Below are positions 23,178 through 31,653 of a stretch of 64,000 nucleotides of DNA, one piece after another. How positions within the stretch are numbered: position 1 is the first letter of the stretch; every line of letters begins with the position of its first letter. The stretch lies in the NCBI RefSeq assembly GCF_000419445.1, contig NZ_AULK01000007.1, positions 19,515 to 83,514 on the forward strand. The letters are read 5' to 3'. Both the position numbers and the translations under genes were made by a program. The stretch is from Gryllotalpicola ginsengisoli DSM 22003 (GTDB taxonomy: Bacteria; Actinomycetota; Actinomycetes; Actinomycetales; Microbacteriaceae). The notes under the pieces were generated by a model. It was not told where the DNA came from. It made no database searches and saw only the letters and a program-made list of their open reading frames with translations.

Positions 23178-25808
23178 GTGGGCGAGACCTCACATGACGC
23201 ACTCGGCACGGATGCGCTCGGCTTTCTGCGCTCCGGCGTCAGCGTGAGCCTGCGCGGACTGCCCGGCTCGGGGCGCAGCACCGCGCTGCGCGGCATCGCC
23301 GACACGCTCGAGGCATCCGGCTGGACCGTCGTGCGGGTGCGCGGCGTGGCGGCCTTCAGCGACCGTCCGCTCGAGGCGCTCGCCGTCGCCGACGTGCTGG
23401 CCGCGCCCGGGTCGCACCGGCGCACCCCGGTCTCCGCCGCGGTCGCGGGGCTGGAGCGGGCGCTCGAGGCGACCCGCGCAATCGTGGCGGTGGACGACTC
23501 CGACCTGCTCGACCCCGCCTCGATCGGGGCGCTGGCCACGGCGATCACCGCCCGCCGGGTGCCGCTGCTGTCATCGGCGTCGGCCGCACGCACCGCCCCC
23601 GAGCTGTCGCTGCCGGCGCTCGTGCACCCCGGGGTGCGGCTCGTCGTGCCGCCGCTCGGCTTCGACGCCTCCTACGAGATCGTGCAGTCCTTCTGCCGCG
23701 GCGGCACGGTCGCGACCGAGACCGTCGCGCGCATCCACTCCCGGGCCGGCGGCCTGCCGGGGCTCGTCATCGCCGTCGCCGACCTGGCCGTGCGCGAGGG
23801 GCGCCTCACCGCCCGCGACGGGGTGTGGACGGCCGGCTCGCAGCTGTGGTCGCCGCGGCTCGCCCGCGCCGTGGAGCCGTTCCTGCAGGGGCTCGGCGGC
23901 GACGCGCTCGACGGGCTGATCAAGCTCTCCCTGGTCGGCGCCGTCGATGTCGCCGTCGCGCAGCGCCTCGTCGGCTGGCCGGCGCTCGAAGAGCTCGACG
24001 AGCGGGGCGTGCTGACCTTCGTCGCCGGGCCGGACCGCACCATCGCGAGCGTCTACCCGCCGCTGCTCGCCGAGCACCTGCGCAACGAGCGGATGGGCGC
24101 GCGCCGCCTGCGCATCCTCGACGAGATCGACGACGCGCTCGGGCAGGCGGCGCCGGGCGCCTCCGCCGACTCGCTGCTGCCGGGGCTGCGGCAGGCGCGC
24201 TCGCCGATCTCCCTGGCGAGCGATCGGCGCGCTTTCGCCGGGCTCGGCGCGCGCACCGCCGCCGACGTGGAGAACCGCGAGGCCGCCGACGCCGCCCTGA
24301 ACCGGCTCGTGCACGACAAGCTCGCCACCGAGACGCTCGCCCGCCGCGCGGAGTGGGAGCAGAACCGCGACGCCCGCTCGGCGCTCGCCTACGTCGTGCC
24401 GCTCATGGTGCGCGGCGCCGACGTCGAAGAGCTCGACCGGGTCTTCGCCGAGGCGCTGCCGCACGCCGACCAGCGCGACGCGGCGGCGCTGACGGCCTGG
24501 CGGGCCATGCTCTGGGCCTTCGGCGCGCTCGACCCCGCCCGTGCGCGGCGGCTGCTCGACGAGCAGCGCGCGGCCGCGGGGCCGTGGGCGGGCGTGTTCG
24601 ACGCCGGCGACGCCTACCTCACCCTGATGCTCGAGCAGGCGCCCGCGCACCCGCTCGAGCCGCCCGGGCCCGACGTCGAGCCGGTCGCAGCCGACGCGCT
24701 GCGGCTCACCCGCGCGCAGCAGCTGATCGCCCTCGCGAGGCCCCGCGCGGCGCTCGCCGAGCTCGACGCGATCGAGCCGCAGGAGCACCAGCTGCGCGAG
24801 ACGGTGGGCGCCTACCGGGCGCTGGCCCTGCTCACCGCCGGCGACCTCACCGGCGCGGCCGAGCTCGCCCGCCGCCACTACGACGACGGCGTCGCGCGGC
24901 TCGACCCGGCGCTGATGACCGCGCACGGCTACGTGCTGGCGCTCGTGCACCTGTTCCGCGGCGACGACGCCGCGCTGCGCGACCACATCGGCCCGCTGCT
25001 CTCCCTCGGCTACACGCCGCTGCGGCAGTTGCCGTTCCAGCTCGGCACCCTGGTCGGCGCCGCCCGCTTCGCGGCCCGGCTCGGCAGCGCGGCCACCGCT
25101 CGCTCCCTCGCCGAGCAGGCGCAGGCGCTCGGAGTCCCGATCGGCCCGTTCCCCGTGATGCTCGCCGCGCAGGCCCGCGCCCACGCCCAGCTCGCCTCGG
25201 GCGCCGACGCGGCGGCCGTGGCCGACGAGCTGTGGGCCGAGGCCGAGCGCGCGCACGAGAAGCGCTACCCGCTCACCGCTGCGGCCGCCGCCGTGCGCGC
25301 GCTCGAGCTGCGACCCGACCCGGCGCGTGCCGCGCTCGTGCGGGCCTGGGCGACGGATGCCGAGCCCGGCGGCCTCTCCGCCGTGCTGTCCGAGTACGCC
25401 GAAGCCCTCGCGCACCCCGACTCCGAGCAGCGCCTCGCCGCCGGCATCCGTCTGCTCGACCAGGGGTTCGCCGGCTTCGGCCTGCAGCTGCAGGTCTCGG
25501 CCGTGCGCGACCTCGCCTCCTCCGACCCGGAACGGGCGGCCGTCGAGGCGCGACGTATCCGCGACGTCGCCGCGCAGCTCGGCGGCGAGTACCCCGCCTA
25601 CACCGCCGCGCTGTCGCCCGCCGACGAGCTGAGCGACCGCGAGCGCGAGGTCGCCGAGCTCGCCGCCGCCGGGCTCAGCAACGCGGCGATCGCGCAGCGC
25701 CTGCAACTCAGTGTGCGCACCGTCGAGAACCACCTGTACCGGGTGTTCCAGAAGCTCGACGTCGAGAACCGGCAGGAGCTCGCCGACGCCCTCGGCGCCC
25801 GCCGCTGA
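23178..25808 (+). CDS. Large ATPase-like LuxR-family regulator
   Basis: An 876-aa protein of the STAND/MalT-like LAL type. A P-loop-like segment, GLPGSGRST (residues 27-35), has Arg where Walker A normally has Lys. A Walker-B-like AIVAVDDSDLLD follows. The middle is helical and repeat-like. The C-terminus is a LuxR helix-turn-helix: LSDREREVAELAAAGLSNAAIAQRL then SVRTVENHLYRVFQKL. It lies 141 nt upstream of the TasA-like/SipW/RCC1 cassette on the same strand and is a natural candidate to control it, but no operator was identified. ATP binding should be tested because of the Lys-to-Arg change. Confidence 0.85.
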   Translation: MGETSHDALGTDALGFLRSGVSVSLRGLPGSGRSTALRGIADTLEASGWTVVRVRGVAAFSDRPLEALAVADVLAAPGSHRRTPVSAAVAGLERALEATRAIVAVDDSDLLDPASIGALATAITARRVPLLSSASAARTAPELSLPALVHPGVRLVVPPLGFDASYEIVQSFCRGGTVATETVARIHSRAGGLPGLVIAVADLAVREGRLTARDGVWTAGSQLWSPRLARAVEPFLQGLGGDALDGLIKLSLVGAVDVAVAQRLVGWPALEELDERGVLTFVAGPDRTIASVYPPLLAEHLRNERMGARRLRILDEIDDALGQAAPGASADSLLPGLRQARSPISLASDRRAFAGLGARTAADVENREAADAALNRLVHDKLATETLARRAEWEQNRDARSALAYVVPLMVRGADVEELDRVFAEALPHADQRDAAALTAWRAMLWAFGALDPARARRLLDEQRAAAGPWAGVFDAGDAYLTLMLEQAPAHPLEPPGPDVEPVAADALRLTRAQQLIALARPRAALAELDAIEPQEHQLRETVGAYRALALLTAGDLTGAAELARRHYDDGVARLDPALMTAHGYVLALVHLFRGDDAALRDHIGPLLSLGYTPLRQLPFQLGTLVGAARFAARLGSAATARSLAEQAQALGVPIGPFPVMLAAQARAHAQLASGADAAAVADELWAEAERAHEKRYPLTAAAAAVRALELRPDPARAALVRAWATDAEPGGLSAVLSEYAEALAHPDSEQRLAAGIRLLDQGFAGFGLQLQVSAVRDLASSDPERAAVEARRIRDVAAQLGGEYPAYTAALSPADELSDREREVAELAAAGLSNAAIAQRLQLSVRTVENHLYRVFQKLDVENRQELADALGARR

Positions 25809-25949
25809 CCCGCCTACCCATTTCGCCCCCGCGCACCACTCAGCGGGGCTACTCACCCGGGCCCGCCGCCTTCCCGCCCGCGGAGCATGGAACTGCGCCG
25901 CACGAGGCGCACTCCACACGGGGTCTCAACAGTGAGAAGGCAAAAGGAA

Positions 25950-26660
25950 ATGACTGACAACACCGCCGGGAACGGCCCGGTCATCGTCACCACCTCCGAC
26001 CGTCGTCGCCGCCTCGCGGCGATGATCGCGGTGGGCTCGCTCGCCACGGCGGGCATCGTGGGCGGCACCATGGCCGCCTTCACCGACTCGGAGTACGCGG
26101 GTCTGAACGAGTCCGGCGGCGGTTACGCGGCCGCCCTGTGGAACCTGCAGATCAGCGAGGACGGGGACTCCTGGGTGGACACCACCGCCCCGACGTCGGA
26201 CGGCACGCAGGGCGCGGCCGACAACACGGCCGAGGACGTCCAGGCGCCGATCGACCTGACCATCGACGGGGCCGACAACCTCATCCCCGGCGACGCGACG
26301 ACCTACGTGACGACCACGTTCCAGGTGCGCAACGAAGACACGAGCACGCAGGACGCGCAGCTGGTCAGCTTCAAGCTGCTGCAGGACCCGAACACCACCG
26401 CGAGCCCCACCGACGCGGATCTGCTCGACGCCCTGCGCTTCGACGTCAGCGACGGCACCACCACCGTCCAGGACCAGACCTACGCCGATCTGGCGTCGGG
26501 CGTCGCTCTCAGCTCGCCCACCCTCGACCCGGGCGCCGTCCAGACCTACACCGTGAGAGTGCTGCTGCCCGACCAGGGCTCCGCGACGGCGAACTCGGCC
26601 CTGCAGGGCATGCACGCCTACCTGGTCGCCCAGGTCAACGGCACCTCGGTCGCCGAGTAG
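25950..26660 (+). CDS. TasA/CalY-like secreted protein with SipW-type signal
   Basis: A 236-aa secreted protein. A basic RRRR patch is followed by a hydrophobic stretch (about residues 22-38) and GGTMAAFTDSEYAG, which closely resembles the TasA/camelysin cleavage region (GGGTWAAFND). Mature features match that family: a Leu-Asn-x-Ser-like start, DNLIPGDATTYVTTTFQVRN (loop-gated beta-sandwich pattern), and SPTLDPGAVQTYTVRV. TasA-type proteins form surface fibres, and camelysins have been described as peptidases. Start at 25950 has AAAGGA upstream. The next gene is its probable signal peptidase. Composition is Asp/Thr-rich with no Cys. Confidence 0.8.
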   Translation: MTDNTAGNGPVIVTTSDRRRRLAAMIAVGSLATAGIVGGTMAAFTDSEYAGLNESGGGYAAALWNLQISEDGDSWVDTTAPTSDGTQGAADNTAEDVQAPIDLTIDGADNLIPGDATTYVTTTFQVRNEDTSTQDAQLVSFKLLQDPNTTASPTDADLLDALRFDVSDGTTTVQDQTYADLASGVALSSPTLDPGAVQTYTVRVLLPDQGSATANSALQGMHAYLVAQVNGTSVAE

Positions 26661-26702
26661 CACCGGCCCGATAACCAGGCCCGGTAACACCACCTCTCGC
26701 GA

Positions 26703-26742
26703 GCGCCGCCGCCGACACCTTCAGCAAACGGGGCGGCGGCGC
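26703..26742 (+). terminator. Attenuator-like hairpin between TasA-like and SipW-like genes
   Basis: GCGCCGCCGCC (26703-26713) and GGCGGCGGCGC (26732-26742) pair perfectly around an 18-nt loop. No T-run follows. It may partly end the transcript so the structural protein is made in excess of the peptidase. Confidence 0.55.
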
Positions 26743-26790
26743 CGCGAGGCATCCGTATCACCCACCAACGCAAACAGGGGATCAACCATC

Positions 26791-27465
26791 ATGCGCGCCA
26801 TGCGTATCGCCCAAGACATCGTGCTGGGCATCATCGCCGTCCTCGGGGCGGCCTCCATCGTCTTCGTCGCCGTCGTGCTCGGGTTCGGGCTGCGGCCGGC
26901 CGAGGTCGTGTCCGGCTCCATGGAGCCCACGCTGCCGGTCGGCTCGATCGTGCTCACCGAGCAGGTGCCGGCCTCCGAGCTCAAGAAGGGCGACATCGTC
27001 CAGGTTCCGCGCGGCGACAACGGCACCGTCGTCACCCACCGCATCGCGTCGATCGAGAAGACGGATGCCGGCTACGAGGTGACCCTCAAGGGCGACGCCA
27101 ACAAGATCGCCGACCCGGAGCCGTATCTGATCACCAGCGCGGGCCTGTACCGCGGCGTCATCCCGTACGCGGGCTACGGCACCGACTGGATCCGCGCCTA
27201 CCCGGTGCAGGCCGGCGTGCTGCTGCTCGCCCTGCTCGTCTTCGCCTTCTGGGGCCGGTCGAACGTGAGCGTCGTGCTGCCGAACGGCGACGTCATCCGC
27301 GGGCTGAGCAAGCGCGAGGCAAAGAAGCTCGTCGCCGGGATGGGCGCCGCGGAGCCCGTGCCGGAGCCCGAGCCCGAGCCTGAGCGCGACCCCGCGCGCG
27401 AGCTGGGCCCCGGCGAGCCCGAGCCCGAGCCCACTAAGACTTCCGTCGGCCCCGCGGCGGCCTGA
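26791..27465 (+). CDS. sipW: SipW-type (ER-type) signal peptidase I
   Basis: A 224-aa membrane signal peptidase. TM1 spans about residues 10-33. The catalytic Ser43 lies in VVSGSMEPTLPVG. The second catalytic residue is His83 (VVTHRI), where ordinary bacterial signal peptidases have Lys; this Ser-His arrangement defines the SipW/ER-type. The GDANKIADPEPYLI box follows, and a second TM lies near 145-163. The C-terminal tail is Pro/Glu-rich repeats (EPEPEPE) and cytoplasmic. SipW enzymes process TasA-type precursors, and the preceding and following genes both encode such precursors. Confidence 0.9.
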   Translation: MRAMRIAQDIVLGIIAVLGAASIVFVAVVLGFGLRPAEVVSGSMEPTLPVGSIVLTEQVPASELKKGDIVQVPRGDNGTVVTHRIASIEKTDAGYEVTLKGDANKIADPEPYLITSAGLYRGVIPYAGYGTDWIRAYPVQAGVLLLALLVFAFWGRSNVSVVLPNGDVIRGLSKREAKKLVAGMGAAEPVPEPEPEPERDPARELGPGEPEPEPTKTSVGPAAA

Positions 27466-27516
27466 TCCCCGTGCCCGGGGTCGACGGATCCACCTCCTGA
27501 CGATCGGACGAGAGCC

Positions 27517-28896
27517 ATGAAGTTCTCCGCACGCAGGCTGCGCAGCGCCGCCACGGCGGTCGCCGGCGCGGCCCTCGCGGCCGCCTTCGGGCTGGCCGCG
27601 GTCATGCCCACCACCACGGCCGCCTACACCGACGCCGAGTACGCGGGCGGCTTCGACTTCACCGTCGGCCAGGTGCCGCTGCCCGACATCGAGTTCACGA
27701 AGCTCGCCGCCGGCTACAACCACGCGCTCGCCCTGGCCGCGAACGGCTCGGTGTACGCCTGGGGCTACAACGGCTACGGCCAGCTCGGCACCGGCGACAC
27801 CACCAACCGCACGACTCCGGTCAAGCTCACCGCGCTGTCGGGCAAGACCATCACCGACATCGCGGCCGGCGCCTACCAGTCGTACTTCCTCGACAGCACG
27901 GGCGCAGTCTGGGCGGTCGGGGACGGCTACTACGGCGCCCTCGGTCAGGGAAACACCAACACCAGCACCAGCATCGTGCAGGTATCCGTGCCCGAGACCG
28001 TGGCCTCGCTCTCCGCCTACCGCTACACGGCCGGCGCCATCACCACGGCCGGCAACGTGTACAGCTGGGGCAACGACGACTACGGCGTCGCCGGATTCGG
28101 CGACAGCTCCGACTACTCGCTCACGCCGACGCAGATCGCGGTCGCCAACGTCAAGCAGGTGGCCTACGGAATGTACGGCGGCATCGCGGTCACGAACGAC
28201 GGCCAGGTCTACACCTGGGGCGACAACCAGTACGGCGAGCTCGGCGCCAACTTCAGCGGCGCCGGTGTCTCGACCGTGATCGACTCGCTCGGCACCGTCG
28301 TGAAGGCGTACGACAACGCGCCCGGGCACTTCGTGATCCAGCCCGGCGGCCTGCCGGTCGTCGGCAACCTCGACGCCGTGGACGACGTCAAGTCGGTCGG
28401 CATCGGATACACCACCGTGTCGCTCATCCTGAACGACGGCACCCTGTACACCTGGGGCTACGACGACTCGGCCGAGCTCGGCCAGGGCGACACCAGCTAC
28501 GGCCAAGGCCCGAAGCGGCCGACCCAGATCGCCACCGGCATCACCGACGCCAAGAAGTACCTCGGCAACGCCTACAACAACTGGGGCGTGCTCACCGAGA
28601 GCGGAACGATCTACCTGTGGGGCTACGCCCAGTCCGCCGGAGGCAACGGCGACGGGCGCGCCGCCGGCACGATCCTCACCGCCCCGACGCTCTCCACCCA
28701 GCTGCCCGGCACCTACCGCGACGCCGTGAACGTGCAGAACGAGGGCGGCGACAACACCATCCTCGCCCTCAGCTCGGACGGCACGGAGGTCTACGCGGCC
28801 GGCTCCGGCGACTACGGCATCTTCGGCAACGGCACCACGGGCCCGGCCAACACCGGCGCCGGCATCGCCTGGACCAAGCCCGACCCGCTCGGCTAG
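27517..28896 (+). CDS. Secreted RCC1-repeat (beta-propeller) protein
   Basis: A 459-aa protein. The N-terminal signal ends TTTAAYTDAEYAGGF, almost the same motif as the TasA-like protein (AAFTDSEYAG), so SipW is its likely peptidase. The mature part has repeated RCC1 units such as GSVYAWGYNGYGQLGTGDTTNRTTP, GNVYSWGNDDYGVAGFGD, GQVYTWGDNQYGELG and GTLYTWGYDDSAELGQGD, predicting a seven-bladed propeller. A role as surface fibre cap or adhesin is speculation. It lies 51 nt after sipW. A short palindrome, ACGGATGC-G-GCATCCGT, follows its stop at about 28903. Confidence 0.85.
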   Translation: MKFSARRLRSAATAVAGAALAAAFGLAAVMPTTTAAYTDAEYAGGFDFTVGQVPLPDIEFTKLAAGYNHALALAANGSVYAWGYNGYGQLGTGDTTNRTTPVKLTALSGKTITDIAAGAYQSYFLDSTGAVWAVGDGYYGALGQGNTNTSTSIVQVSVPETVASLSAYRYTAGAITTAGNVYSWGNDDYGVAGFGDSSDYSLTPTQIAVANVKQVAYGMYGGIAVTNDGQVYTWGDNQYGELGANFSGAGVSTVIDSLGTVVKAYDNAPGHFVIQPGGLPVVGNLDAVDDVKSVGIGYTTVSLILNDGTLYTWGYDDSAELGQGDTSYGQGPKRPTQIATGITDAKKYLGNAYNNWGVLTESGTIYLWGYAQSAGGNGDGRAAGTILTAPTLSTQLPGTYRDAVNVQNEGGDNTILALSSDGTEVYAAGSGDYGIFGNGTTGPANTGAGIAWTKPDPLG

Positions 28897-29252
28897 TAGC
28901 AACGGATGCGGCATCCGTGCCCCCTCGCCCCGTCGAAGTCATCAACCGATCGCACCCCTTAGCGCACCTCCTGCCGAGTAGCCCTTCCCGGCGCATGCGG
29001 CCTTCCGTGATTCGTCACTTTTCGCTCGAGTGCCGCGTGCGCGGAGCCAAGAGTGACGACTCACTTCAGGGGCGCGCGGCGACTCGTCGATATGTGCGTC
29101 GCGGCAGGGCTGGAGGAGCATTTTGTGACGAATGGACGCCGGGGGACGGGTAGCGGCGGATGCGGCATCCGTGCCGCCTCGCCGCCCAGATCTCTATCGT
29201 TCGCCGAAGTCCTGTCCAGGTGCCGCCGAAGTGACGCCGTGAGCCTCGACGA
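28897..29252. other. 356-bp intergenic region with repeats
   Basis: No convincing gene. It holds two copies of the near-perfect palindrome CGGATGC-G-GCATCCG (around 28905 and 29158), the first at terminator position after the RCC1 gene, and the 126-bp double element described separately. It is noticeably more AT-rich than the coding DNA around it. Confidence 0.6.
29009..29134. repeat. 126-bp double palindrome element, copy 1
   Basis: Two 54-bp inverted-repeat units (29009-29062 and 29081-29134) are separated by 18 bp. Unit 1 starts GATTCGTCACTTTT and ends AAGAGTGACGACTC. Unit 2 starts GACTCGTCGATATG and ends CATTTTGTGACGAATG. The same geometry recurs at 35469-35594. Confidence 0.7.
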
Positions 29253-29648
29253 ATGGGCATCGACACTTTGATCGCATTCATCGTCGTCGCGTTCGTGGCG
29301 CTCGGCACCGCAGCGCTCGTGCTCATCTCCGGGCGGCGCACCCGCGCCAGGATCTCCGCGGAGGTGGAGAGCCTGCGCAGCGAGCTGAGCAGCCTCATCG
29401 CGCCCCTCGGCTCGGAGCTCAAGGGGAGCACGACCGGGCTGCGCTCGGCCCTTATCAAGGATCTCGCCGGAACACGAGCAGAACTGAAGGACGACCTGGC
29501 CGACGTCCGCGCGCAGCTGAAGGACGACTTCTCCGGCTCCCACGTCGAGCTCAGGGCGGAACTCGCCGACGCCCTCGCCGGGCTAAAGGAGGAACTCGCC
29601 CGCCTCGAGGAGCGCGTGGGGCTGCCGGGCGGCGCCCGGTACCGCTGA
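29253..29648 (+). CDS. Small membrane-anchored coiled-coil protein
   Basis: A 131-aa protein. Residues 5-27 form one transmembrane helix (LIAFIVVAFVALGTAALVLI), followed by RRTR and a long charged amphipathic helix of heptad-like repeats (ELKDDLADVRAQLKDDFSG and similar). It resembles DUF948- or apolipophorin-like coiled-coil proteins in architecture only. No function is assignable. The start is ATG 29253 without a clear Shine-Dalgarno. Its last codons overlap the presumed -35 region of recQ. Confidence 0.65.
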   Translation: MGIDTLIAFIVVAFVALGTAALVLISGRRTRARISAEVESLRSELSSLIAPLGSELKGSTTGLRSALIKDLAGTRAELKDDLADVRAQLKDDFSGSHVELRAELADALAGLKEELARLEERVGLPGGARYR

Positions 29649-29662
29649 CCTCCGCGGGGTAC
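29637..29662 (+). promoter_or_regulatory. Possible SigB/SigF-type promoter, recQ
   Basis: GGGTAC (29657-29662) lies 10 nt before the ATG at 29673. The -35 at 16-nt spacing is CGGT, weaker than in other copies; GGTA fits at 15. Confidence 0.45.
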
Positions 29663-29672
29663 GGGAAGACGC

Positions 29673-31391
29673 ATGACCCCGCGCCCCGCGTCTGCCGACA
29701 CCACCCGCGACCCCGCCGACATCGCCCGCGAGGTGTTCGGCCTGCCCGACCTGCGCTCCGGGATCGCCGACGCGATCGACGCCGTGCTCGCCGGGCACGA
29801 CACGCTCGCGGTGATGCCCACCGGGTACGGCAAGTCGACGGTGTACGGGGTCACCGGCATCGCGCGCGGCGGCGTGACGGTCGTGTTCTCGCCGCTGATC
29901 GCCCTCCAGACGGACCAGGTCGAGAAGCTGCGCGCAGCGCCGGGGCATCCGATCGCCGTCGCCGTGAACTCGCGCCGCGGCGGCACGCTCGCCGCCGCCC
30001 GCCGCGCCCTCGACGGCGCCGAGGCCGGGTTCCTGTTCCTCGCCCCCGAGCAGCTCGACAACGAGCGGGTCGTCGAGTGGCTGCGCGAGCTGCCGGTGCG
30101 GCTCGTCGCCGTCGACGAGGCCCACTGCGTGTCCACCTGGGGGCACGACTTCCGCCCCGACTACGCCGCGCTCGGCGAACGGCTGGAGGCGCTCGGCCGC
30201 CCGCAGCTCGTCGCGCTGACCGCGACGGGCTCCGCGCCCGTGCGGCAGGACATCGTCGAGGTGCTGCGGCTGCGCGAGCCCGTGCTGATCGCCCGCGGCT
30301 TCGACCGGCCGAACCTGCGGCTCGAGGTGGCACGGTTCGAAACCGACGACGAGAAGCGCGAGGCGGTCGCGCGCCGCGTGCGGGCGCTGCCGCAGCCCGG
30401 CATCGTGTACGTCTCGACCCGCGCCGAGACCACGCGCGGCGCCGAACGGATGACGGCGGCCGGGCTGCGCGCGGCCGCCTACCACGGCAGCCTGCGCTCG
30501 GCGGAGCGCGACGAGGTGCTGCGCGCCTTCCTCGACGGCGAGCTCGACGTCGTCGTCGCCACGAGCGCCTTCGGCATGGGCGTCGACAAGCCCGACGTGC
30601 GCTACGTGGTGCACGCCGACGTGCCCGACTCGCTGGACATCTACTACCATGAGGCCGGGCGCGCGGGCCGCGACGGCGAGCCGGCGCAGGCGATCCTGCA
30701 CTACCGCCCCGAGGATTTCGCGCTCACCTCGTTCTTCAACGGCGGGCTGCCCGATGCCGACGAGCTGCACCGCGCCTACACCGCGATCGCCGCAGCCGGC
30801 GGCGGCGCAGGCACGGAGGCCGGCACCGACGGCGGGCTCGGCCGCCGCGAGCTGGCCGCCCGCCTCGGCCTCTCCACGCGCACGGTGAGCCGCCTCGTGA
30901 ACCTGCTGGAGGACGCCGGAGCCGTCGCCACCTCCGGCCGCACCCTGCGCGCCGTGGGCGGCGAGCCCGACCAGGCGGTCGAGACGGCCCTCGAGGCTGC
31001 GCGCCGCCGCGAACGCGTGGCCGATTCGCGCATGGAGATGATGCGCGCCTACGCCGAGACGCTCGGATGCCGGCGGCAGGCGCTGCTCGGATACTTCGGC
31101 GAGGAGCTCGCCGAACCGTGCGGCAATTGCGACACCTGCGAATCGGGCAGCGCCTACGAGCAGCGCGACGACCGCGCCGCGCACGCCGCCGCGCACGAAA
31201 GCCGCGCCGACCAGGGTGGGCCGCCCGACGCCCCGTTCCCCGTCGACGCCCGCGTCGAGCACCGGCAGTGGGGCCCCGGCGTCGTGATGCGCGCCGAGCC
31301 CGACCGCGTCACGGTGTTCTTCGAGTCCGAGGGCTACAAGGTGCTCTCGCTCGACGCGGTCGAGGAGGAAGACCTGCTCACCCGGGCCTGA
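29673..31391 (+). CDS. recQ: RecQ-family ATP-dependent DNA helicase
   Basis: A 572-aa superfamily-2 3'-5' helicase. Motif I is MPTGYGKST (residues 48-56), motif II VDEAHCVSTWGHDFRP, motif III LTATG, motif V ATSAFGMGVDKPDVRYVVH, motif VI YYHEAGRAGRDG. The zinc-binding module follows as C...EPCGNCDTC with a Cys about 20 residues upstream. The winged helix is short and no HRDC domain is present; the last 60 residues (QWGPGVVMRAEPDRVTVFF) look like a small beta domain. The motif-0 region reads LRSGIA rather than the usual R-x-G-Q. A perfect hairpin overlaps the stop. Confidence 0.93.
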   Translation: MTPRPASADTTRDPADIAREVFGLPDLRSGIADAIDAVLAGHDTLAVMPTGYGKSTVYGVTGIARGGVTVVFSPLIALQTDQVEKLRAAPGHPIAVAVNSRRGGTLAAARRALDGAEAGFLFLAPEQLDNERVVEWLRELPVRLVAVDEAHCVSTWGHDFRPDYAALGERLEALGRPQLVALTATGSAPVRQDIVEVLRLREPVLIARGFDRPNLRLEVARFETDDEKREAVARRVRALPQPGIVYVSTRAETTRGAERMTAAGLRAAAYHGSLRSAERDEVLRAFLDGELDVVVATSAFGMGVDKPDVRYVVHADVPDSLDIYYHEAGRAGRDGEPAQAILHYRPEDFALTSFFNGGLPDADELHRAYTAIAAAGGGAGTEAGTDGGLGRRELAARLGLSTRTVSRLVNLLEDAGAVATSGRTLRAVGGEPDQAVETALEAARRRERVADSRMEMMRAYAETLGCRRQALLGYFGEELAEPCGNCDTCESGSAYEQRDDRAAHAAAHESRADQGGPPDAPFPVDARVEHRQWGPGVVMRAEPDRVTVFFESEGYKVLSLDAVEEEDLLTRA

Positions 31392-31405
31392 CTCCGGGTG
31401 AGCAG
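31374..31405. terminator. Bidirectional terminator, recQ and convergent acidic gene
   Basis: CTGCTCACCCGG (31374-31385) and CCGGGTGAGCAG (31394-31405) are perfect arms around an 8-nt loop. The left arm overlaps the last RecQ codons. It lies between convergent stops and so can serve both. Confidence 0.75.
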
Positions 31406-31410
31406 GGGTC

Positions 31411-31653
31411 TCATCCCTCCTCGTCCGCCTCGATGTCGGACGGCATCACGTCGCCCGTGTCGTCCGGGCCGCCGGTGCCGGGCAGATTGGCGATCCGCGA
31501 CGCCTCGATGTCGTCCGTGGCGGCCGAATCGTCGACGGGCTCGTCCTGCAGCTCCTGCGTCTCCCGCTCGCTGGCCGGGCTGTACTCGGTGTCCCTGTCG
31601 GTGAGCTCGTCGTCGGGCAGCCCGTGCGGCCGCTCGTCGCGGTCGTCGGACAT
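31411..31653 (-). CDS. Small acidic disordered protein
   Basis: An 80-aa protein rich in Asp and Glu (DDELTDRDTEYSPASERETQ; SDIEADEEG at the end), predicted disordered, with no recognised domain. ATG 31653 shares one base with the stop of the gene before it (TGATG), so the two are translated together from the promoter at 32093-32068. Small acidic proteins of this type are common in Microbacteriaceae. Function unknown. Confidence 0.65.
   Translation of the reverse strand: MSDDRDERPHGLPDDELTDRDTEYSPASERETQELQDEPVDDSAATDDIEASRIANLPGTGGPDDTGDVMPSDIEADEEG

Noticed and set aside
23571..25919. Very long minus-strand open frame opposite the LuxR-type gene
   Set aside because: High GC suppresses stops on the opposite strand. 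The translation is Arg/Gly/Val-rich without domains, whereas the plus strand has clear LuxR and P-loop motifs.
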